Of a DNA stretch of 64,000 nt, positions 32,729-41,765 are shown one piece after another. A program made the position numbers and the translations under genes. The stretch's first letter is position 1, and each line of letters begins with the position of its first letter. Below the pieces are notes generated by a model, which was not told the DNA's origin, searched no databases, and worked only from the letters and a program-made list of their open reading frames with translations. This DNA comes from Candidatus Opimibacter skivensis (GTDB lineage Bacteria; Bacteroidota; Bacteroidia; Chitinophagales; Saprospiraceae), in assembly GCA_016721905.1 (NCBI GenBank), contig JADKHH010000003.1:1-64000 (forward strand). Reading direction: 5' to 3'.

Positions 32729-33184
32729 TTAGACCAGATCATCATCCTTCCAGGGCCTCTTGAGTTGCCGATACTCAGACAAATCTTCCATCTCCCTATC
32801 CTTACGGTTGAGCAGGTCTTCGCTATAGTCTTCGAGTTGATCCTGTTGGGTTTCAAGAGGATTGCCCGGGGCACGTCCGGAATGGCTCCTGCCGGTAAAT
32901 TTTCTCATTTGTTTCTCTTCCCATGCTTTGTCAAGGCGTTGTAATCGTATGATATCGAAGACCTGGGTCACGACAAAAATGCCATAGAAGAAAACCGGAT
33001 ATTTTGACCAGGATATGCCGCCGCTGAGGAAAAAATCCAACGCCAGTAGGAACACACTTGTACCTAACCAGCCAGTCAGTTCTTTATAGAATTTCTTAAT
33101 CTTCCGGACACGTTTTTGTGCTTCTTCGTATTCAGGATCTGCATTTTCTGCAGGGGATACTTCTGAGGGTAGTGTATTATTCAT
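32729..33184 (-). CDS. 2TM domain protein
   Basis: A 151-residue protein whose centre fits the 2TM family (PF13239): EEAQKRVRKIKKFYKELTGW, a first membrane helix LGTSVFLLALDFFLSG, a short turn and a second helix VFFYGIFVVTQVFDII, then RLQRLDKAWEEKQMRKF. The conserved basic/aromatic edge of the first helix and the WEEKQM tail are typical. In Bacteroidota such domains often sit near histidine kinases, but none is seen here. The C-terminal ~50 residues are charged and probably unstructured. Confidence 0.78.
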   Translation of the reverse strand: MNNTLPSEVSPAENADPEYEEAQKRVRKIKKFYKELTGWLGTSVFLLALDFFLSGGISWSKYPVFFYGIFVVTQVFDIIRLQRLDKAWEEKQMRKFTGRSHSGRAPGNPLETQQDQLEDYSEDLLNRKDREMEDLSEYRQLKRPWKDDDLV

Positions 33185-33340
33185 ATCAGATCTGGTTGAT
33201 TAACGTAATTCCTGGTATGATCAGGTAATTGTTTTGCGTTGATGTGGCTGTCAACATAATGGTACTCCGTATAATTTCTTTTTTAGTTTTTTTTCTACCA
33301 ATATCGGACGTTGGAACGATCAACTCACTTAATTGCCTGT

Positions 33341-33697
33341 TTATTTTTTGGAAACAGTGCTGCCGATAACACTGCCTAGCCATCCGGATAACAACCCTGT
33401 AATAAAACCAATCAACGTAGTCACTAGGATCATCATGACTGGACTTAATCCGCCGAGTAACATGCCTGTTTTTTCAATGATTTCAGCTTTGTCCTGATTG
33501 CTCATCCAAAGAGCCATGCCGAGGTATACAACACCGAGCGAAATACTTCCGGTAAGGATAGATTGCTTCACGGTCAAACCCATCAAGGCGCAAAGTAAAA
33601 TGATGAAAACGGCCGGTGCCCACCATGGCCCGTACATACCTGCAAGGAGAGAACCGACGAGGCAAAAAATGATTGCTATAGGAGTTTTGTTTTTCAT
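33341..33697 (-). CDS. Small membrane protein of unknown function
   Basis: This 118-residue protein has four hydrophobic segments (IAIIFCLVGSLLAGMYG, APAVFIILLCALMGL, SISLGVVYLGMALWM, MMILVTTLIGFITGLLSGWLG). I do not recognise the family. The ATG at 33697 overlaps the TGA stop of the penicillin acylase gene (ATGA), so its translation is probably coupled to it; an in-frame extension to 33733 would lie inside the upstream gene. A link to the acylase is suggested only by this overlap. Confidence 0.7.
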   Translation of the reverse strand: MKNKTPIAIIFCLVGSLLAGMYGPWWAPAVFIILLCALMGLTVKQSILTGSISLGVVYLGMALWMSNQDKAEIIEKTGMLLGGLSPVMMILVTTLIGFITGLLSGWLGSVIGSTVSKK

Positions 33698-36093
33698 TGC
33701 GGTGTGATGTTGATTTGTCTGACAGGCGTCCACGTGGCAGGATCTTTTTGGATGGCTACCTCATAATATTTTCCATCAAAGTAATTTTCCAGCATATCCC
33801 TGTAATGAGGACTCGCCGGATTGCCGGATTGTCCTCCCGGATAATTCACCCATGCTTTCGGTGGTGAGGAAAGTTCTACGATCATACGCCACGAAGGGCC
33901 ATGTGTCTTACTCATGGCATTGATGATATGTCGCCCTCCAGAAGTGGAAATAAAGTCAGCACCGAAATGCGGAAACCTCGCTAGGTGAGGAATATTAGTT
34001 TGTTTAAAGTTGCCCCAGTTTTTTCCCTGATCTTCCTCCAGGTTACGATATGCCTTCACCATGTTTGCAAAGGAAGTACAAGCTATATCCTGTAAAGTTT
34101 CTTTTTTATCCGTAGTGATGAGTTGATCAAAATATTTGGATTGCGGCTGGTCTCTTGCGATTTCAACGATACGCCACTCTTCAGGCAACATCACGCCGAG
34201 GTTGTCTAATTCATCCCAGGTTAATTTTTCAAATTCCTTATACCACAGATCAAAGAATACAGGTGATAAACTATCACGATGATATTCATAATTCCATCCG
34301 TGCAGTATGGAAGCTATGGCAATCCCATCTCCTGAATTGCACCCGGAACTATCAAGAGCGTGTAATAAGACAGGAAGCAATTCTGCTGCATGCAGGTTGT
34401 AATTATTTTGCTGCATCTCCTGCATATCGAAAGGAGTAAGACCATCACTTGTATCAAGCACCATGTTGACCATCCTGCCCCTGTAATCTTCAAATATCCG
34501 CTTGCCAAGCAAAGGATATGGATATGAAGGATCTGCAGGAGCCTGGTTGGCAGAGCTCACATAGCCTCTGGCAGGATTGATGATATAAGGTGCATGCGCA
34601 AAGGGAATATAACCCGCCCAGTCATTAGCACTTGATTCACCACTGGTCAATGTTTCTCCATTTCCTGCAGGCCGGATCGGCATGACACCAGCAACACTGA
34701 TGGCAATGTCACCTTGCGTAGAAGCAAAGATTTTGTTTTGAGCAGGATATTGAAACGCAGATACGGCTTCGCGGTAGTCGGCGACATTCGCTGCTTTATT
34801 TATTTTTTTCAGGTAATCGATATCATTGATATTCGCTTTCTGATGGCCGATCCATTTCATAGCCATGTCTTTGTGTTCATCCGTATGCGTGACAGGTCCC
34901 CAATGGGTGTAGCGGATAGTATCAACGATAGCATTCGCGCCACGTACTTTTATAACCTCAGGCCTCAGCGTAGCATCCACATACTTTCCATCCAATTTGT
35001 ATTGATGACGACTGCTGTCCTGCCAGCTAATCTGGTACCAGTCAAGTACATCCTGACCAGAGTTCGTAGATCCCCATGCGATATTTTCATTGAAACCAAT
35101 GATGATAAACGGCAATCCTGGCAAGGATACACCATGCACAGACATTTCGGGTGTATGGATTTCCATCTCATACCAGATGTTAGGTAACGTCAATCCAAGA
35201 TGTGTGTCATTCGCCAGAATCGGAAATCCATGTGCTGTTTTGCTTCCGGCTACTGCCCAGTTATTACTCCCGTTTAAATCCTTCTTTCGTTCGTCTTCTG
35301 TCTTATCTTCAGGCAATGCATTTGGGAGTGATTGAACAGGCGCAGAAGATCCTTGCGCTGTAAAATCCCAGGTTTTTTCGGACGGAATGATAGGACTCTC
35401 TTTAGGATTATGATCAGGGAAAAGGAATGCATAATCTTCTGCAGACAATTTGGCCCGGGCAGTAGAATATTCCAGATCATCTTCACCAATGCACAGAGCG
35501 ATCGCCATATTCGTCAGCGTCAATGCGGAGTGCACCGATGTCCACTGCACAGGATCATGGGACAGGATTTTATACTCCATGGGCCAGTGCTTGTAATCAA
35601 TGGACTGGATGTAAGCATTGACACCATTGACATAGGCATCCATGATCGCTTTGTTTCCTTCATGATCACCCCAGTGTTTTGCTTTTTCGGTGGCGGACCA
35701 TTCATATCCCCGTTCACGTGCCTTGCGGTCCAGCGCAATGGTCCGTTGACCAATGATTTCAGATAATCGTCCGGAAGCAGCCCGCGTAGAAATATCCATC
35801 GAAAACAAACGGTTGGCCGCATGGAGATAACCCTGCGCAAACAATGCATCTTCAAGATTGTCAGCATAGATGTGAGGCACGTCGCGCTCATCAAAGAGGA
35901 TACGCACATTACCGGTGGTTTGCCCCTTCAGATCATAGGACGCATTATCCGGGGTCACGCTCTGCCATATTCCCTGGAATGGGCTGATAAAACGTCCCAG
36001 GGCAGGAAGGAAACTTCCCTTGACGGGAAGATCAGCAGTGAGCAAGGCCATCCATCCGGAAAACAAAAGCGCCGGGATCAATAATTGTTTCAT
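33694..36093 (-). CDS. Penicillin acylase family (Ntn hydrolase) protein
   Basis: A 799-residue precursor with a signal peptide (MKQLLIPALLFSGWMALLTA). The autoprocessing site DLNGSNNWAVAG places the new N-terminal nucleophile at Ser276, splitting the chain into alpha and beta subunits. Downstream ANDTHLGLTLPNIWYE and IIGFNENIAWGSTN match the substrate and oxyanion regions of the family. These periplasmic enzymes hydrolyse amides such as penicillins or N-acyl-homoserine lactones; which one is used here is unknown. ATG 36093 is preferred over a TTG two codons upstream. Confidence 0.9.
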   Translation of the reverse strand: MKQLLIPALLFSGWMALLTADLPVKGSFLPALGRFISPFQGIWQSVTPDNASYDLKGQTTGNVRILFDERDVPHIYADNLEDALFAQGYLHAANRLFSMDISTRAASGRLSEIIGQRTIALDRKARERGYEWSATEKAKHWGDHEGNKAIMDAYVNGVNAYIQSIDYKHWPMEYKILSHDPVQWTSVHSALTLTNMAIALCIGEDDLEYSTARAKLSAEDYAFLFPDHNPKESPIIPSEKTWDFTAQGSSAPVQSLPNALPEDKTEDERKKDLNGSNNWAVAGSKTAHGFPILANDTHLGLTLPNIWYEMEIHTPEMSVHGVSLPGLPFIIIGFNENIAWGSTNSGQDVLDWYQISWQDSSRHQYKLDGKYVDATLRPEVIKVRGANAIVDTIRYTHWGPVTHTDEHKDMAMKWIGHQKANINDIDYLKKINKAANVADYREAVSAFQYPAQNKIFASTQGDIAISVAGVMPIRPAGNGETLTSGESSANDWAGYIPFAHAPYIINPARGYVSSANQAPADPSYPYPLLGKRIFEDYRGRMVNMVLDTSDGLTPFDMQEMQQNNYNLHAAELLPVLLHALDSSGCNSGDGIAIASILHGWNYEYHRDSLSPVFFDLWYKEFEKLTWDELDNLGVMLPEEWRIVEIARDQPQSKYFDQLITTDKKETLQDIACTSFANMVKAYRNLEEDQGKNWGNFKQTNIPHLARFPHFGADFISTSGGRHIINAMSKTHGPSWRMIVELSSPPKAWVNYPGGQSGNPASPHYRDMLENYFDGKYYEVAIQKDPATWTPVRQINITPQ

Positions 36094-36112
36094 GGCCAAA
36101 AGCTAGATAAAA

Positions 36113-36873
36113 TTACCTTACAAAGACCATCTTTTTAGGATCAGACAGCTCCTCCCTATACGAATACCCCTGCACATCAAACCCCTTAAGCTCACCGCTC
36201 TTCTTTATTTTATGGTCGACGATATACCGCGCCATCCAACCTCTGGAGCGCTTTGCATTGTAGGAAAGGAATTGCAGCTTGCCATTCCGGTCTTCTAAAA
36301 GGAAATGTCTATCACCGGAACAGACAGTTTGTCCAATTGAACAGCACCCATATATTCCTGCGAAGCCAGGTTGATGACTTCTTTTGATTTGGTGGCCTCA
36401 ATATCCTGAATGAGCAGATCGGTGATTTTTTTGCCCCAGAACTGGTACAGGTTCTTTGCCTTACCGGTTTTCAGTGCTGTACTCATCTCAAGGCGGTATG
36501 GCTGGATAAGGTCAAGTGGTCTGAGGACACCATACAGCCCAGATAGGATACGTACATATTTATCTGCTTGTTCGGCCTGGGCTTTTGTCATCGTATTGGC
36601 ATCAAACCCTTGGTAAACCTCTCCTCTGAAAGTATAAATAGCAGCGGTGCTGTTATCACCAGTATGTGGCCACGTAAAAGTGTGGTAACGGTTGTAGTTG
36701 AGCCGAGCCAGGTTGTCATTGATATCCATGAGTTCCTGGATCTGAGCTGGCTTCAGTTTTTTAAGTGACTCAATGAGCATGGCCGATTCTTCCGGCATTC
36801 TGGGCAACGAATGACGATGTGCTGGCTGCGGGATGTTGTGCAGATTCTTGGAAGGGGAGAGGAGTACAATCAT
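36113..36873 (-). CDS. yaaA: YaaA (DUF328) peroxide-stress protein, frameshifted near the 3' end
   Basis: YaaA lowers free iron during peroxide stress and binds DNA. The frame from 36873 starts MIVLLSPSKNLHN and contains TFRGEVYQGFDA and LSGLYGVLRPLDLIQPYRLEM, which are YaaA signatures. It stops after PVIDISF at 36295. In the -1 frame the rest continues as LEDRNGKLQFLSYNAKRSRG and ends at 36113, giving the usual ~253 residues. One extra T in the T4 run (plus-strand A run 36297-36300) would restore the frame. This is either an indel, in the organism or the assembly, or a recent mutation that removes the C-terminal ~60 residues. Confidence 0.85.
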
Positions 36874-36910
36874 CTTCGTCGTTTTGTGTGCGGTAGACAG
36901 AGGCTAAAAT

Positions 36911-36940
36911 AAAAAACCCGGATAGAAAACTACCCGGGTT
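36911..36940 (-). terminator. Intrinsic terminator of the DUF1573 gene
   Basis: AACCCGG (36915-36921) pairs with CCGGGTT (36934-36940). On the minus strand six T residues follow. Confidence 0.85.
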
Positions 36941-36965
36941 CTTAAAAGTTTAAACTAACTGATGA

Positions 36966-37427
36966 TTAGTTAGGTTTTTTGAAGATGGTCTCGTTATTGG
37001 TTGGAACACCTTCTTCCTGTGCTACTGCATTGATCGTACCGATGACACGGATTACGTGTTTGCCGGCTGCATCATTAGAAGTTACGGTCACAGTCTTGTT
37101 GATTGCACCTACACGCTTTGTGTCATAACGGATCTCAATGACTGAAGATTCGCCTGGCATGATAGGCTCTTTTGGCCAGTTAGGCACTGTACATCCACAG
37201 CTACCTTTTGCACCTGATATGATCAGTGGCTCAGTACCAGTGTTTTTAAATTTGGCTACACGAAGTGGCTCACCACCTTGATCGATAGTCCCGTAATCGA
37301 CTACGTCAGATTCGAGTGTTAATACAGCTTTAGAAGCAGGAGCAGCCACTGGTGCAACAGCATCTTGAGCTACTAGTTGAAAAGAAGCCATCAAAAAAAT
37401 GGCGCAAATACCAAGTAATTGTTTCAT
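36966..37427 (-). CDS. Secreted DUF1573 protein
   Basis: This 153-residue protein (start MKQLLGICAIFLMASFQLVAQ) has a signal peptide and one DUF1573 immunoglobulin-like domain. It is recognised by DYGTIDQGGEPLRVAKFKNT, ISGAKGSCGCTVPNWPKEP and PGESSVIEIRYDT. The CGC pair in SCGCTVP is conserved in the family. The role of DUF1573 is unknown; it is abundant in Bacteroidota envelopes. The start is set by the signal peptide; 29 more codons are open upstream but include the promoter-proximal leader. Confidence 0.85.
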   Translation of the reverse strand: MKQLLGICAIFLMASFQLVAQDAVAPVAAPASKAVLTLESDVVDYGTIDQGGEPLRVAKFKNTGTEPLIISGAKGSCGCTVPNWPKEPIMPGESSVIEIRYDTKRVGAINKTVTVTSNDAAGKHVIRVIGTINAVAQEEGVPTNNETIFKKPN

Positions 37428-37471
37428 ATCAGGACAATAATTGAAATGTGATTTGATCAGATTATCGATGT

Positions 37472-37479
37472 CAAAAGTA
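37472..37479 (-). promoter_or_regulatory. -7 promoter element of the DUF1573 gene
   Basis: On the minus strand TACTTTTG, 44 bp before the chosen ATG, matches TAnnTTTG. It also supports the downstream start. Confidence 0.5.
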
Positions 37480-37574
37480 GGGACATTCTTTATTCGGCGA
37501 ACTTTTGACCCCATAAATGGCTGTTAACCATTAGTTAATCGATTTTTAAGGAAAAAAAGAGGCAAGGAAAAAGC

Positions 37575-37713
37575 GAGCAGTTAGCAGTTAGAAGTGAGCA
37601 GTTTCAGTTGGTATAAAGATTTCCTTGCCCTTTGCAACTGCAAACTGAAGACTGCCAACTGCCGACTGAAGACTGCCAACTTCTAACTCCTGCTTCCTGC
37701 CTCCTGTATCCTA
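37575..37713. repeat. Heptamer arrays downstream of the SRPBCC gene
   Basis: Near 37575-37602 the units are GAGCAGT, TAGCAGT, TAGAAGT, GAGCAGT. From 37637 onward ACTGNNN-type units (ACTGCAA, ACTGAAG, ACTGCCA, ACTGCCG, ACTGAAG, ACTGCCA) pass into ACTTCTA, ACTCCTG, CTTCCTG, CCTCCTG. Read from the minus-strand stop codon the phase starts as TAGGATA, CAGGAGG, CAGGAAG, CAGGAGT. Confidence 0.8.
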
Positions 37714-38139
37714 TTTGTTTTCAACAAATTTTTTAAAATTCGCCATAATCACCCTCGATTGTTCCCTGAACCCACTACGCATAAAGAAAGCAATCAACTT
37801 CATTAAGCCTGTAAACCTGAATTCTGATTCACATGTCCAGCGTGTCTTATGAGGACCTGAAGATTGAAAGGTGTTGATGTTTCGATTGAAAACCCCTTTC
37901 ATTTCATAGGTGCCTTCAAAATGAACAGGCAATTCATTGCGAATAATCGTTTCCATCATCACCATCTTCCTGCGTCCAAAGGAAAGTAACAGTTTGTATT
38001 TCAGATAAGGGTAGCTTTCTATTTGTTCACTGCTCAGGAGCCCCGGCTGCCATTTTGTAAGCAGATCACGGTTGCTAAACAACCTTGTCACCTCTTCAAG
38101 TGGTTTGTTGATTTCTGTTTCTAAACGAAACCTTACCAT
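37711..38139 (-). CDS. SRPBCC-fold protein (polyketide cyclase/dehydrase-like)
   Basis: This 142-residue protein has the START-like pattern: an N-terminal strand MVRFRLETEINKPLEEVTRLF, the W-containing loop LLTKWQPGLLSSEQI, several strands, and the long C-terminal helix FREQSRVIMANFKKFVEN. Such proteins bind hydrophobic ligands; nothing shows which. The ATG at 38139 fits the fold; the longer frame to 38226 would overlap the start of the divergent gene. It is divergent from the CHU_C gene, whose ATG is at 38225. Confidence 0.78.
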   Translation of the reverse strand: MVRFRLETEINKPLEEVTRLFSNRDLLTKWQPGLLSSEQIESYPYLKYKLLLSFGRRKMVMMETIIRNELPVHFEGTYEMKGVFNRNINTFQSSGPHKTRWTCESEFRFTGLMKLIAFFMRSGFREQSRVIMANFKKFVENK

Positions 38140-38224
38140 AACAGCGTTGTTTTCGAGGGCAAAGTAAACCGATAAACATGAAATTCTACTCCAATCGGCG
38201 TTCACTTTAGTAATTTGCAGGGTC

Positions 38225-40105
38225 ATGAGCTTAAAGAGGCAAGGTATAAGGGCGTTTTTCAGCCTGTTCGTGTTTATTCTGTTTGCTGGTCAACCCACAT
38301 TCCTGGCCGCTCAGACTGCGCTATGTGGTGGTAATCTCGGGGATAATAATTTTTCTGCTGGCGATTTTGGATCGGGCATGTCAAATGTAGTACAGGCCAA
38401 TCCTGGCCTCGCTCCCGGTTTCCAATACACAACCCAGGTGCCTCCCGACGATGGCGAATACACCCTGACGAATAATATCAATGCCTGGTCCTATGTATAT
38501 CCTACCTGGCTCCGGGTCGGAGACAATGATGTCAATCCCAATGGCTACATGATGGTGGTCAATGCTTCTTTTGCTCCGGGTATCTTCTATGAACAAGTGA
38601 TAGACAATCTATGTGAAAATACTTTGTATGAGTTTACTGCAGATGTGATCAACCTGATCAGGACGGGTACCACCGGCCACATTTTACCCAACGTGAGTTT
38701 CCTGCTAGATGATGTCTTATCCTATTCCTCGGGACAGATCCCACAGGATGAGGACTGGCACACGTATGGCTTTACGTTTACAACCGGCCCGGGACAATTT
38801 GCAGTCAAATTATCACTGAGAAATAATGCGCCAGGTGGCACTGGCAATGACCTGGCCCTGGATAATATCAGCTTCAAAGCTTGCGGCCCAGCCTCGTCCA
38901 TCACCATTGCACCAGCCGGTAAAATCTGTGAAAATTCTCTTTTCCCAATCCTCACCGCTGTCATTGACGCCGACACCGGAGCACTGCAGTGGCAGTTGAG
39001 TATCAACAATGGCGTGAACTGGAACGACATACCAGGTGCCACAGACAGAACGTATCAGGTGGAACAAGTAGCCGCCGGAAGTTATTTTTTCAGATACCTC
39101 TACAGCAATTCCCTTTCGAGTATCAATAACCCTAAATGCCGCATAGTATCAGACGAAATTCTTGTGCAGGTTGTGCCTGTCACCTTTTTAATCAGGGATA
39201 CGGTATGTGAAGGTGTGACGGTTGAACTGGGAGGAATGGAATATGGAGAGACAGGCATCTATCAGGCATTATTGACCGCCTCTAATGGTTGTGATTCATT
39301 AGTTACGTTAGATCTCGTAGTATTTCCTGATCCACCGATCGTCGCTGATTTTGGTTCAAGCCCGGCATCATGCGAAGGTGCTGATGATGGCACCATATTT
39401 CTGGCATCTGTTTCAGGTACAAGACCACCTTTTATTTTTATCGTTAATGACAGTATCATACCGCCGCCCAATACACTGATTAATGCACCGGCAGGAACTT
39501 ATACGGCACGCATCGAAAATGAATTTGGTTGTTTTGATGAAGGAACTGTTATTGTTGATGATGGTCCCAGGTTTGACATATCGACCATTGAGGACACGAT
39601 GATCATCCTGGGTCATTCTGTGTTGTTGACGACTCAAACTAATTTGCCGGCTGCCAGTGCCTCCTGGACACCTGCAGCGAATATGAATTGTCCTGTATGC
39701 CTTTCAACTACTGTTACTCCGGTGAGCGATGAGACTTATGTGATTGAAGCTGTGACTGAGCAGGGATGCTCTGATAAAGATTCTGTTACCATTCGCGTCG
39801 ACCGCACCCCCGTCATCTATGTGCCAAATGTTTTTTCACCCAATGGTGATGACATCAATGATTACTTTTCCGTGACAACCGATCCATTGAATATATCATC
39901 AATCGATGAAGTATTGATTTTTGATCGGTGGGGCGGCATTATTGCCCGCACGTCTTCCTTGATGAACGATGAGACTGTAGTCTTATGGGATGGCAATACA
40001 CCGCATGGCGCTGCACTTACTGGAATATACGTTTATCTGATTACGTTCACACTGGCAGACGGAAGTATCAGGTCGGCCCATGGAGATGTAACATTACTTC
40101 GCTAG
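38225..40105 (+). CDS. Surface protein with CHU_C gliding-motility type (T9SS type B) C-terminal domain
   Basis: A 626-residue secreted protein: signal peptide (AFFSLFVFILFAGQPTFLAAQ), a carbohydrate-binding-like beta domain (about 35-220, DGEYTLTNNINAW, LALDNISFKACG), Ig-like regions, and a C-terminal CHU_C domain (IYVPNVFSPNGDDINDYF, IFDRWGGIIARTS, LTGIYVYLITFTLADG). CHU_C domains direct export by the T9SS, here as type B cargo. The acidic NGDDIND turn could bind calcium. It may act in adhesion or in the cell-surface matrix. The ligand is unknown. Confidence 0.9.
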   Translation: MSLKRQGIRAFFSLFVFILFAGQPTFLAAQTALCGGNLGDNNFSAGDFGSGMSNVVQANPGLAPGFQYTTQVPPDDGEYTLTNNINAWSYVYPTWLRVGDNDVNPNGYMMVVNASFAPGIFYEQVIDNLCENTLYEFTADVINLIRTGTTGHILPNVSFLLDDVLSYSSGQIPQDEDWHTYGFTFTTGPGQFAVKLSLRNNAPGGTGNDLALDNISFKACGPASSITIAPAGKICENSLFPILTAVIDADTGALQWQLSINNGVNWNDIPGATDRTYQVEQVAAGSYFFRYLYSNSLSSINNPKCRIVSDEILVQVVPVTFLIRDTVCEGVTVELGGMEYGETGIYQALLTASNGCDSLVTLDLVVFPDPPIVADFGSSPASCEGADDGTIFLASVSGTRPPFIFIVNDSIIPPPNTLINAPAGTYTARIENEFGCFDEGTVIVDDGPRFDISTIEDTMIILGHSVLLTTQTNLPAASASWTPAANMNCPVCLSTTVTPVSDETYVIEAVTEQGCSDKDSVTIRVDRTPVIYVPNVFSPNGDDINDYFSVTTDPLNISSIDEVLIFDRWGGIIARTSSLMNDETVVLWDGNTPHGAALTGIYVYLITFTLADGSIRSAHGDVTLLR

Positions 40106-40192
40106 TGATCTGGGTTTTTATTAATTCAGGCATATTGAAGTCCTCAGGAAGATGCAGCATCCTGATTTTTATCTCGAAAGTATGTGCCAGGA

Positions 40193-41665
40193 TTATTTCG
40201 TCTCCTCTCCACCTTTTAGCTTGTAGACCTTAAGGGTGCCACATTCAAATACAATTTCAGATACACATTCGCTAAAACCTTCCTGTTCTTCGATGATCCT
40301 GGAATCAGAGTAAAGGTATCGTGCGCCGAGACTATTGTACATGTCTTTGAGCCATAACACGGGCAAATGGTTATTCCAGAATATGTAGCCACTCTTATCT
40401 GCGATATAAGGCAGTATCGCCAGAGACTCATCATTGATAAAGACAGCTTTGTCATCCCGCGTACCGATTTTTTCAAGTTCTTCGCGGCAATTGAAAAAGT
40501 CCTGGTTGAAATAGGCATATTTCACATCCCAATAGTCTTTCTCCTGGTTCCAGCATACAAAAGGCATCGCGATCAGCAGCAGACCAACAATGATTTTAGC
40601 GACCATCTTACCTTGCCAGGCCTGATAGACAGTGGCGATAATAGCCAGCATCAGGATGGGGTAGAACGGCATCAGGTAATATTCATGTCCTTCACGGATC
40701 ACATTGAGTACATAAAAGAAATACATGAACAAGACTAAGAGCGGAATAAAGAAATATATTTTGCTACCAAATAAAATCTTCTTCGTTTTAATAATGAAAA
40801 AGACGCCTGTAAAGAAGAGTAGCAGTGCAGGGATATTGAGAATTTCAGTTGGAAAATTGACGTAGATCTGATTTTTTAAAAACTCTTTAAACAAAGGCCA
40901 TCCTACAAAATTGGTTATAAACCCATCGGTGATATTGTTGTCTTTCCACTCGGGTATCACCATGGCATACCACGCCATTACAGGCAGCAAGGCAAGCGCT
41001 TTTACTGATGCATATCGAAACACTTCCTGCCATCGGTTAGGTTGGCTTTTGAACATGAGTTCGACCGCACGTATAAATGATAATATCCCCAGCAGGATAA
41101 ATGGAAGTTTTGCCAATCCAGCAAGCGCAATAAACAACGCTGCATAAAACAGGTCAGATCGTTTGTTCGATTTCAGATGCTTGAAAAAGTATAACACGTA
41201 GAACATACCAAAGCACAACGCCAACACATCAGGCATGATACTGGTGGCGTTATAGAAAAACGTCGGCATAAATGCAAATATCCATACGGCTATGGCCGAT
41301 ATGTCCTTGTTATCTGTCAAGGTAAGCGCGAGTTTAAACACCGCAAAGAGCGTCAGCAGACTGATCAGATAGACCATGAGTCGCATGACGATGACATGCT
41401 CCCCGGTGACTTTCTCCACCATCGCAATCGACCATTGCATAAGGGGGAATTCATACCGTACGATATTGTCCTCGCCGTTCAGATAGGGTTGCCTGGGATT
41501 TAAAATATTCGCATCATGCCTGACAAAGTACCGGATATTCCACGCGGTCTTACTCTGGCGCCATGTATCCTTTCCCTGGATCGGAAGCGTGAATACATGA
41601 AGATGTAAAAATGTACTGATCAGTACAGCAGAAACCACGATGAGCAGAGCCCTGATATTATTCAT
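40193..41665 (-). CDS. Membrane glycosyltransferase, GT39-like
   Basis: A 490-residue protein with about ten membrane helices. After the first helix it has GKDTWRQSKTAWNIRYFVRH, which supplies the acidic/Arg motif of GT39-type enzymes, and PQPYLNG-like PRQPYLNGEDNIVRYEFPL. A soluble C-terminal domain follows from about residue 395. It resembles the GT39 gene at 8418 in plan but not closely in sequence. Donor and acceptor cannot be assigned. It converges with the CHU_C gene; no strong terminator is evident between them. Confidence 0.78.
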   Translation of the reverse strand: MNNIRALLIVVSAVLISTFLHLHVFTLPIQGKDTWRQSKTAWNIRYFVRHDANILNPRQPYLNGEDNIVRYEFPLMQWSIAMVEKVTGEHVIVMRLMVYLISLLTLFAVFKLALTLTDNKDISAIAVWIFAFMPTFFYNATSIMPDVLALCFGMFYVLYFFKHLKSNKRSDLFYAALFIALAGLAKLPFILLGILSFIRAVELMFKSQPNRWQEVFRYASVKALALLPVMAWYAMVIPEWKDNNITDGFITNFVGWPLFKEFLKNQIYVNFPTEILNIPALLLFFTGVFFIIKTKKILFGSKIYFFIPLLVLFMYFFYVLNVIREGHEYYLMPFYPILMLAIIATVYQAWQGKMVAKIIVGLLLIAMPFVCWNQEKDYWDVKYAYFNQDFFNCREELEKIGTRDDKAVFINDESLAILPYIADKSGYIFWNNHLPVLWLKDMYNSLGARYLYSDSRIIEEQEGFSECVSEIVFECGTLKVYKLKGGEETK

Positions 41666-41700
41666 TCCGACAAGTTAAATCAAAAAGTTGATTCAGTTAT

Positions 41701-41763
41701 TTTCACACTCTCACACTCTCACGCCTCACGTCTCACGTCTCACGCCTCACGCCTCACGTCTCA
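41701..41763 (-). repeat. TGAGACG/TGAGGCG heptamer array after hutU
   Basis: On the minus strand, two bases after the TAA stop, six heptamers run TGAGACG, TGAGGCG, TGAGGCG, TGAGACG, TGAGACG, TGAGGCG, then two octamers TGAGAGTG and a TGAAA end. Confidence 0.9.
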
Positions 41764-41765
41764 CA

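Noticed and set aside
34714..35187. A 157-codon plus-strand frame
   Set aside because: It is antisense to the penicillin acylase gene and has no family-like motif.
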